Positions 6,848 to 11,549 of a stretch of DNA of 11,549 bases are shown in pieces; position 1 is the first letter of the stretch, and each line of letters opens with the position of its first letter. The notes under the pieces were generated by a model. That model ran no database searches. It was not told where the DNA came from and saw nothing but the letters and a program-made list of their open reading frames with translations. The stretch is from Flavobacteriales bacterium UBA6165 (GTDB lineage Bacteria > Bacteroidota > Bacteroidia > Flavobacteriales_D > Crocinitomicaceae). The translations under genes and the position numbers were made by a program. Where the stretch lies: assembly GCA_002422285.1 (NCBI GenBank), contig DIUF01000024.1, positions 1-11,549 of the forward strand, read 5' to 3'.

Positions 6848-7693
6848 CTAAAAATTGAACATCAAACCGAAGGAGAAGTTGTAAACAGGATCCACAACAT
6901 TTTTATCGAACAATGGTACGATGCTGTAATTCACAAAAGCTCCCCAATCACCATACCCCAAACGTATTGTCGCATCTGCTTTGAAGGAATTAAAAAAGTA
7001 TTGACCGCGTTTTTCTTTGATGTCGAAGCTTTGGTTGTTTTCGATGTATTTTTGACGCAATCTTGAACCGATTCTAACACCACCAACAAAACCGTACGAT
7101 AAGTTGAAATTGTCACTGTTTTTTGAGGGAAAGTTGATTTGAAGAAGCAAAGGGATTTGCAAATAAGCAGCACGAAGTCTGTTTCTTGAATAACTTCGGT
7201 TTGGATCAACGAAACCATAGATGGAATCCATATCATAGTTCACTGTATAGTTGCCGCGATATCCAAAATGACTCAAGTTTACGCCAAGTCCCGTAACCAC
7301 TCCAAAACCGTCTTTGTACAAGGAGAAAAAGTGCTCAAAGAAGTTGAAATTGAAGGTCCATGATTTTGCTGGGTCAAAATCCAAATGCGGTGTTCCGTTG
7401 AAATCAGATGTTCTTTCAGGCGTGAGCAACATGTTTACGCCCATATCGAATCCCGACCAATTGGAACGCTTAGAAACGCCTGTTTTGATTGGTTTATCCG
7501 ACCTTGGCGCTCCATTTCCGCTGTTGAAAATTTCCACCTCTTCTTCTACTTGCACGAGGGTTGTATCGCCGTTTTCGTTGATTTGAATTTCTTCGTTGTT
7601 TTTGACCACTTTGATCACAACTTTTTCTTCTTTTTGGGCAAATCCTAAGCCCGATGCCAGAACAAATCCAGCAAGAAACATTAACTTTTTCAT
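6848..7693 (-). CDS. Outer-membrane beta-barrel protein of the sigma-factor operon
   Basis: A 281-residue protein. The start was set at ATG 7693 because it gives a clean signal peptide (MKKLMFLAGFVLASGLGFAQ, residues 1-20); an upstream in-frame start at 7744 would overlap the preceding gene and bury the signal. Residues 21-60 form a charged, Glu-rich linker (KEEKVVIKVV, VQVEEEVEIF). From about 78 the sequence is barrel-like, with strands such as SGFDMGVNMLL, FGVVTGLGVNLSHFGY and AAYLQIPLLLQINF, ending SFGLMFNF with terminal Phe. It resembles the general Bacteroidota outer-membrane beta-barrel class (PorT-like/OMP_b-brl). It is the third gene after an ECF sigma factor and a membrane anti-sigma-like protein, 26 bp from the latter, so it may be a regulon effector or the envelope sensor of the system; the context does not decide. 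Confidence 0.82.
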   Translation of the reverse strand: MKKLMFLAGFVLASGLGFAQKEEKVVIKVVKNNEEIQINENGDTTLVQVEEEVEIFNSGNGAPRSDKPIKTGVSKRSNWSGFDMGVNMLLTPERTSDFNGTPHLDFDPAKSWTFNFNFFEHFFSLYKDGFGVVTGLGVNLSHFGYRGNYTVNYDMDSIYGFVDPNRSYSRNRLRAAYLQIPLLLQINFPSKNSDNFNLSYGFVGGVRIGSRLRQKYIENNQSFDIKEKRGQYFFNSFKADATIRLGYGDWGAFVNYSIVPLFDKNVVDPVYNFSFGLMFNF

Positions 7694-7719
7694 TTCTCTA
7701 ATTGTTTGATATTTAACAC

Positions 7720-8730
7720 TTATTGCCGATTCAATTTCATCCAACTCGGCTTCCTAATTTGGGTGTGCACTTTCCAAAATTTTAATTCTATATGGTCGCT
7801 TTCCGCATATTCTTTTACTTCCGTTCGAGTCTTTCTTGCCACATTTTCAGCAAATCCATAGCCCAAACCAATAATGTTGGACTCTTTGGATACGCGTTCC
7901 ATGAAATTTGATGATTCTGGGGCGCCATTCGACTTGAAAGTGTTGTCAATCCTAACGTATGCCACATCTCTATTCGTTGTATACTCACTCAACACAACAT
8001 CGCCTAATTCTCTTTCTTGCATGGGTGCAATGGGCTCGTAAACCATCTGCTCACCAATCAAATTCTCCGGTTCAAGTATGTTAGGAACATTATCGATTCT
8101 TTTCGAATTGGATTTGTTTTCCCTTGGTTTATAAGCTGTTGATTCTATATGCGTTGTGACTGTTTTTGGTTTCTTTGGCCATTCAAATTTTGGTCTCGAG
8201 TTGGTTGCCAAACCACGCCCAATTCCTTCTGTGTTAAAGTACAACCCATTCAAACCAAAGAATAACAAAATCACGGCAGCAGCTGCGTAAGTTGCGCGAT
8301 ACATCCATGCCGCGTATGAAATACTAACTGTTTGAATCATACTCTCTTTACTTGCAAAAACAATTCGCTCATCTTCTTGCAATTTCATCTTCGAGAAAAT
8401 CGCATATTCTTGCTGCGTCGTTTTGTCTTCTTTCAATAAAATTTGCAGCTTTTCAGTTTCCTCTTGAGACGCCACGTTTTCAAGTTCCGCGATAATTAAG
8501 CTTTGTTTGGCATCTAATGATTCATCTTGCAACAATTGGTCTTTAGCAGCGAATACCACGGCTTCATTATTTTGAAGGGTAAACATTTCCAAGGCACTAT
8601 CAAAATCTTCCTGCAACTCTGGATGAGCAGCGAGAAAATCAAAAAGCGCATCTGTCTCGCTTGCAGAAAGTCGACCTTCCGCAAAATCAAGCAAAACTGC
8701 TTCGTAATTGTATTTATTCACTGTGCTCAT
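7720..8730 (-). CDS. Membrane anti-sigma-like protein with duplicated N-terminal domain
   Basis: A 336-residue protein with a cytoplasmic N-terminus (1-140), one membrane segment at about 146-165 (YAAAAVILLFFGLNGLYF) and a periplasmic region (about 170-336) rich in Lys, Asn and Glu. The start LLDFAEGRLSASETDALF followed by FLAAHPELQEDF resembles the fold pattern of anti-sigma domains (short helix, turn, long helix) but lacks the zinc-binding His and Cys residues. Residues 9-68 and 75-133 look like two copies of one unit: VVFAAKDQLLQ (58-68) matches IVFASKESMIQ (123-133). Its ATG overlaps the TGA of the sigma gene (ATGA, 8727-8730), the usual arrangement for a sigma/anti-sigma pair. No family name is recognised; the anti-sigma role is inferred from position, topology and N-terminal pattern. 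Confidence 0.78.
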   Translation of the reverse strand: MSTVNKYNYEAVLLDFAEGRLSASETDALFDFLAAHPELQEDFDSALEMFTLQNNEAVVFAAKDQLLQDESLDAKQSLIIAELENVASQEETEKLQILLKEDKTTQQEYAIFSKMKLQEDERIVFASKESMIQTVSISYAAWMYRATYAAAAVILLFFGLNGLYFNTEGIGRGLATNSRPKFEWPKKPKTVTTHIESTAYKPRENKSNSKRIDNVPNILEPENLIGEQMVYEPIAPMQERELGDVVLSEYTTNRDVAYVRIDNTFKSNGAPESSNFMERVSKESNIIGLGYGFAENVARKTRTEVKEYAESDHIELKFWKVHTQIRKPSWMKLNRQ

Positions 8731-9212
8731 GCTACCAATTCTTCTTTACCTGTAAAAAAAGTCCTCAAATTTTTACGCGCTCTGAAGATGTAAACCTTCA
8801 CTTGCGACTCATTCAAATCTAATATTTCACCAATTTCTTTATAATCATATCCCTCATAATCGCGAAGCAAAACAGCGCTTTTTTGAATTTGAGGCAAATT
8901 GTTTAAAGCCATATCCAACGCTTCTTTCAAGCCCAAATCGGGTTGATGCGTCGAGCCACCAAGTTGAATTTCATCTTGAAACTCCAACTTTTTGTCCTTG
9001 CGAATGGCATCGATCATCGTGTTGTAAGCCGCCTGAAACAAATAACTTTTGGCTTTCTCAAAGGGAACGTCATCCACTTTCATCCAAACTTTTACAAACA
9101 CATCCTGAACAATGTCTTCAGCCTTTTCTACATGTCGGATATTCTTCAACACAAATCGGTAGATTTTGTCTGAATATTCCCTAACACATGTATTGTACTC
9201 TTGAACTGTCAT
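8727..9212 (-). CDS. ECF-type RNA polymerase sigma factor (sigma-70 family)
   Basis: A 161-residue protein of normal ECF length. Region 2 spans about 13-72, with the conserved core-binding stretch AEDIVQDVFVKVW (31-43) and the DNA-melting part YLFQAAYNTMIDAIRK (57-72). Region 4 spans about 104-150, where LPQIQKSAVLLRDYEGYDYKEI leads into the helix-turn-helix LDLNESQVKVYIFRARKNLR that reads the -35 element. It directs RNA polymerase to a small regulon, usually after release from an anti-sigma partner. The next gene overlaps it by 4 bp and looks like that partner. An ECF-like promoter motif lies about 19-46 bp upstream of the ATG, suggesting that the factor drives its own operon. The specific ECF subgroup and the inducing signal cannot be told from sequence alone. 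Confidence 0.95.
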   Translation of the reverse strand: MTVQEYNTCVREYSDKIYRFVLKNIRHVEKAEDIVQDVFVKVWMKVDDVPFEKAKSYLFQAAYNTMIDAIRKDKKLEFQDEIQLGGSTHQPDLGLKEALDMALNNLPQIQKSAVLLRDYEGYDYKEIGEILDLNESQVKVYIFRARKNLRTFFTGKEELVA

Positions 9213-9230
9213 TCGTTCGGTATTTGGATG

Positions 9231-9258
9231 TAAGACGCCCTAGACGATGTAAAGTTAC
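9231..9258 (-). promoter_or_regulatory. Candidate ECF-dependent promoter of the sigma operon
   Basis: On the minus strand GTAAC (9258-9254) is followed after 16 bases by CGTC (9237-9234), in the wider context GTAACTT and CGTCTTA. This fits the common ECF pattern of an AAC-containing -35 and a CGTC -10. A second CGTCTA copy lies at 9246-9241. The -10 is 19 bp from the ATG, which would give a very short leader. A direct repeat of GATGTAA (9227-9233 and 9246-9252, plus strand) overlaps the site and may matter for regulation. Confidence 0.45.
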
Positions 9259-9341
9259 AGCGACTTAATTTTTTTTGAGAAATTTTTTTGAATACGATGA
9301 TAAAGCTTTGTTTGTCAAGTTTTTATGGTTTCAAAATAATG

Positions 9342-9472
9342 TCCTCCCCCTTTGTCCCCCTCCAAAGGGGGAATCGTACCCAATCAAATTATTGGATAAA
9401 TTTTACCACATATTGCCCAGTTGGATGTGTGTTACTCTACCGTTGCGATGACGGGTGGACAAAGAGGGAGGA
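9342..9472. repeat. 131-bp element with 16-bp terminal inverted repeats (MITE-like or dispersed repeat)
   Basis: The left end 9342-9357 (tcctccccctttgtcc) is the reverse complement of the right end 9457-9472 (ggacaaagagggagga) with one mismatch; the spacer is 99 bp. The left arm also takes part in a nested perfect hairpin (9345-9372). The inner sequence near 9440-9456, read on the minus strand (CCCGTCATCGCAACG), resembles a dispersed repeat of the CCCGTCATTGCGA type that I recall from many bacterial genomes. No clear target-site duplication is seen. An open frame crosses it (9288-9485) but looks non-coding. Whether it is a mobile miniature element or a structured intergenic repeat is not settled. 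Confidence 0.5.
9345..9372. repeat. Strong GC-rich hairpin nested in the repeat element
   Basis: TCCCCCTTTG (9345-9354) and CAAAGGGGGA (9363-9372) form a perfect 10-bp stem with an 8-base loop TCCCCCTC. The C-runs stand out against the AT-rich surroundings. The left arm can alternatively pair with the distal arm at 9457-9472. Confidence 0.65.
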
Positions 9473-9487
9473 ATTCACATATTAATT

Positions 9488-9495
9488 TATCTTTG
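9488..9495 (+). promoter_or_regulatory. Bacteroidota -7 box TAnnTTTG for the deacetylase gene
   Basis: TATCTTTG is an exact match to the TAnnTTTG consensus used by the primary sigma factor of Bacteroidota. The ATG follows at 9503, 7 bp after the box, so the transcript would be leaderless or nearly so. No TTTG lies at the expected -33 distance, which falls on the right end of the inverted-repeat element. Confidence 0.55.
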
Positions 9496-9502
9496 CCCTC
9501 TA

Positions 9503-10804
9503 ATGCAAAATCATCTACTCATCTACACCGATTTCGTAACAGAACGCTTGGTTTATACTTGGCAGTTTATATGTAATTTGCGTGGTGTAAACTTTGAGTT
9601 TTGCAACGACCCCAATCGATTTGTTCAGTCTTCCAGCCCAGCCAAATTAGTGTATTCAGATTACCCATTCGAGCAAACTTTCCCAAAAATTGTTCCCGCG
9701 CGACTACTTTTTGATGATGGAATTGAAAATCAGGACATCAACTTAGGTGAATTTCAAGGAGAGCCTTGTCTTCAATTTGGTGAAATAACCGACCCAGTGG
9801 CATCTATATTTTATGTCATTTCGCGCTATGAGGAGTATTTGTCCTTTCCCGCTGATGAACATGATCGCTTTTCCGCAGAACATTCGATACTCAAAAAATT
9901 CAACTTGCTTCATCAACCTGCAGCAGATATTTGGGCGGAACAAGTATTACTCAAAGTTCAAAACATGTACTCTGAGTTTAGTTTTATTCGCCCTGAGTCA
10001 AGTTTGACCTTAACTTTCGACATCGACAACACTTTTGCTTTTAAGCACAAAAACTGGATGCAATTGCTCGGTGGGCGTTTGAAAGATTTCGCGAAAGGCA
10101 ACAGCAAAAATCAAGATTTGCGCAGAGAAGTGCTCGCAGGACAAACCCCTGATCCAAACGACACTTTTGATTTGATTTCTCAGTACATTGCCCAGCAAAA
10201 CGAGGTGAAACTTTTCTGGCATTTGGGCGATTTCAAAAAGTTCGACCGCAATATTTCATGGACTAATGCCGTGCACCAGCGACTCATTCAGAAAATGGGA
10301 AAACAAACAACTGTAGGCATTCATCCCAGTTATGCCTCCTATCTCAATGAAGCTTTGGTGCGTCAAGAACGAGGTAGATTGGAACACATTCTTAAAAAAC
10401 CAGTAATTGACTCTCGACAGCATTTTTTGAAAGTCAGATTCCCCGGAACCTTTGAGTTACTCAACAACATTGGTGTCAAAAACGACTTTTCTGTTGGATT
10501 TGCAGATGATTTTGGTTTCAGAATGGGAACGGCTCAAGCTTTGCCTTTTTTCAATTTGTTGACCGATGAAGTCACCGATTTGATGCTGCATCCTTTTGTG
10601 TATATGGATGGAACGTTCAACCAATACCTCAAATTATCGCCAGAGCAAGCCATCGAAAAAGTTAAACCCTTGATAGAAGAAGTCAAAAAACACGGCGGCA
10701 ATTTTATTTGCATTTGGCACAACGACACCATCAATAATCAGGGCAGCTGGAAAGATTGGAAACAGGTATTGGATGCCACAATTGATTCTTTTAAGCGCTT
10801 ATGA
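9503..10804 (+). CDS. Polysaccharide deacetylase-like protein (Bacteroidota type)
   Basis: A 433-residue protein of the NodB-like carbohydrate esterase 4 superfamily, which removes acetyl groups from polysaccharides such as chitin-type or peptidoglycan sugars; the substrate here is unknown. Start ATG 9503 was chosen; a frame extension to 9455 would cross the promoter box and repeat arm. An N-terminal region (about 1-160) of the kind found in DUF7033-type proteins includes SIFYVISRYEEYLSF (101-115). The catalytic part shows TFDID (171-175, NodB motif 1), GIHPSY (272-277, motif 2-like metal ligand), SRQHFLKVRFP (304-314), LMLHP (360-364) and FICIWHND (401-408, last motif His). No signal peptide is evident, so a cytoplasmic site is likely unless a non-classical route exists. 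The stop overlaps the next ATG (ATGA at 10801-10804), implying translational coupling with the GSCFA protein. Confidence 0.88.
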   Translation: MQNHLLIYTDFVTERLVYTWQFICNLRGVNFEFCNDPNRFVQSSSPAKLVYSDYPFEQTFPKIVPARLLFDDGIENQDINLGEFQGEPCLQFGEITDPVASIFYVISRYEEYLSFPADEHDRFSAEHSILKKFNLLHQPAADIWAEQVLLKVQNMYSEFSFIRPESSLTLTFDIDNTFAFKHKNWMQLLGGRLKDFAKGNSKNQDLRREVLAGQTPDPNDTFDLISQYIAQQNEVKLFWHLGDFKKFDRNISWTNAVHQRLIQKMGKQTTVGIHPSYASYLNEALVRQERGRLEHILKKPVIDSRQHFLKVRFPGTFELLNNIGVKNDFSVGFADDFGFRMGTAQALPFFNLLTDEVTDLMLHPFVYMDGTFNQYLKLSPEQAIEKVKPLIEEVKKHGGNFICIWHNDTINNQGSWKDWKQVLDATIDSFKRL

Positions 10805-11549
10805 ATTTCAGAACCACATGGGACATAGCTCCATTTGAAACACAACTCCAACACGGCGAAAAAATCGTGCTGATGGGTAGTTGTTTTTCAGAGAATATCG
10901 GCAAAAAACTGCGCTATTACGGCTTCGATGCACTCGTCAATCCGTTTGGTACCATCTTTCATCCCTTGCCATTAGCAACTGTTATAGAACCAAGTTCCTT
11001 TGGGGAAATTAGAACTATTGAACGCGACGATTACTGGTACACCTTCGAAGCACATAGCGCTATCCAAGGATCTGATGAAGGAGAACTTCTCGACAAGCTT
11101 TTTGAACAACAGGCTTTGTTAAAATCATATCTGAAAGAAGCCAAAATGTTGGTCATCACCTTTGGAAGTGCTTGGGGCTATTACAAAGACAATGCAATCG
11201 TAGCCAATTGCCACAAATTGCCGGCTTCGAATTTTGATAAAAGTTTGACAGATTTGCACAGTATGGTGCATCAATGGCGGAAATTGATCCGTGAGTTGAA
11301 AGAAATATATCCTCAACTCGACATTGTGTTCACGGTGAGTCCTGTGCGCCACACCAAAGATGGCATGGTAGAAAATCAGCATAGCAAAGCCCGTTTAATC
11401 GAATTGGTGCATCATTTGAATGAAAAATATTTCCCAGCCTACGAAATCCAAATGGATGATTTGAGAGATTATCGGTTTTATGAAGCCGATATGATTCACC
11501 CGAATTCAATGGCTGTGGACTACATTTTTGAAAAATTCTCGGAAGTCGC
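10801..11549 (+). CDS. GSCFA-domain protein, 3' part missing (cut by right window edge)
   Basis: From ATG 10801 the frame stays open for 249 codons to the window end. It shows the name-giving motif GSCFS at residues 26-30, then NPFGTIFHP (47-55), VSPVRHTKDGM in the middle and FYEADMIHPN near the cut, all hallmarks of the GSCFA family. GSCFA proteins are SGNH-hydrolase-like: the Ser in the first motif and the Asp/His pair near the end (here D and H of ADMIHPN) are the expected catalytic residues, suggesting esterase or acyl-transfer activity on an unidentified substrate. Full-length members run to about 310-330 residues, so some 70 are missing. No signal peptide is seen. The 4-bp overlap with the deacetylase-like gene suggests that the two act on a common carbohydrate-related substrate. 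Confidence 0.92.
   Translation, partial: MNFRTTWDIAPFETQLQHGEKIVLMGSCFSENIGKKLRYYGFDALVNPFGTIFHPLPLATVIEPSSFGEIRTIERDDYWYTFEAHSAIQGSDEGELLDKLFEQQALLKSYLKEAKMLVITFGSAWGYYKDNAIVANCHKLPASNFDKSLTDLHSMVHQWRKLIRELKEIYPQLDIVFTVSPVRHTKDGMVENQHSKARLIELVHHLNEKYFPAYEIQMDDLRDYRFYEADMIHPNSMAVDYIFEKFSEV

Noticed and set aside
7694..7744. Upstream extension of the sigma-operon barrel protein
   Set aside because: The extra 17 residues overlap the anti-sigma gene end and bury the signal peptide; ATG 7693 is preferred.
9342..9472. Element as a tRNA or known structured RNA
   Set aside because: The hairpin and inverted ends do not form a cloverleaf, and I recognise no riboswitch or small-RNA motif.
9288..9485. 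Open frame of 65 codons across the inverted-repeat element
   Set aside because: It has no signal, domain or sensible start context, and it consists mainly of the repeat itself and its hairpin.
9455..9502. Upstream extension of the deacetylase-like protein
   Set aside because: The extension runs through the TATCTTTG box and the right arm of the repeat element; family homology begins at MQNHLL.

Overview
The window looks like a chromosomal segment from a member of the Bacteroidota, most likely Flavobacteriia or a relative. The evidence is an AT-rich sequence, almost no Shine-Dalgarno sites, a TAnnTTTG-type promoter box, many signal-peptide proteins with C-terminal-Phe beta-barrels, and families typical of that phylum (GSCFA, DUF7033-like polysaccharide deacetylase, MoxR/DUF58). 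This is an inference from composition and families; I see no marker gene.

Layout. (1) 1-1490, minus strand: a MoxR-type AAA+ ATPase followed 3 bp later by a DUF58/vWA protein cut by the left edge, the start of a Bat-type locus. (2) 1585-1950, plus: a small zinc-ribbon protein. It converges on (3) 2092-2781, minus: a YhhN/TMEM86-type multi-pass membrane protein. (4) 2910-6480, plus: a tight three-gene run with a secreted M48 metalloprotease carrying a long unassigned C-terminal region and two small secreted beta-barrel-like proteins. (5) 6481-6847: a convergent gene-free gap with a long imperfect hairpin and a perfect 17-bp palindrome. (6) 6848-9212, minus: an ECF sigma factor, a membrane anti-sigma-like protein overlapping it by ATGA, and an outer-membrane beta-barrel protein. 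A GTAAC-N16-CGTC match just upstream of the sigma gene suggests autoregulation. (7) 9213-9502: a divergent intergenic region with a 131-bp element bounded by 16-bp inverted repeats, and a TAnnTTTG box. (8) 9503-11549, plus: a polysaccharide-deacetylase-like protein overlapping by ATGA a GSCFA-domain protein cut by the right edge.

Most of the window concerns the cell envelope: chaperone-like ATPase, membrane enzyme, periplasmic protease with barrels, sigma/anti-sigma/barrel signalling set, and carbohydrate-active enzymes. No phage, insertion-sequence transposase, CRISPR array, tRNA or rRNA is visible. The least-explained items are the protease/two-barrel run, the internally duplicated anti-sigma-like domain, and the small inverted-repeat element whose right end lies where the -33 box of the deacetylase promoter should be.
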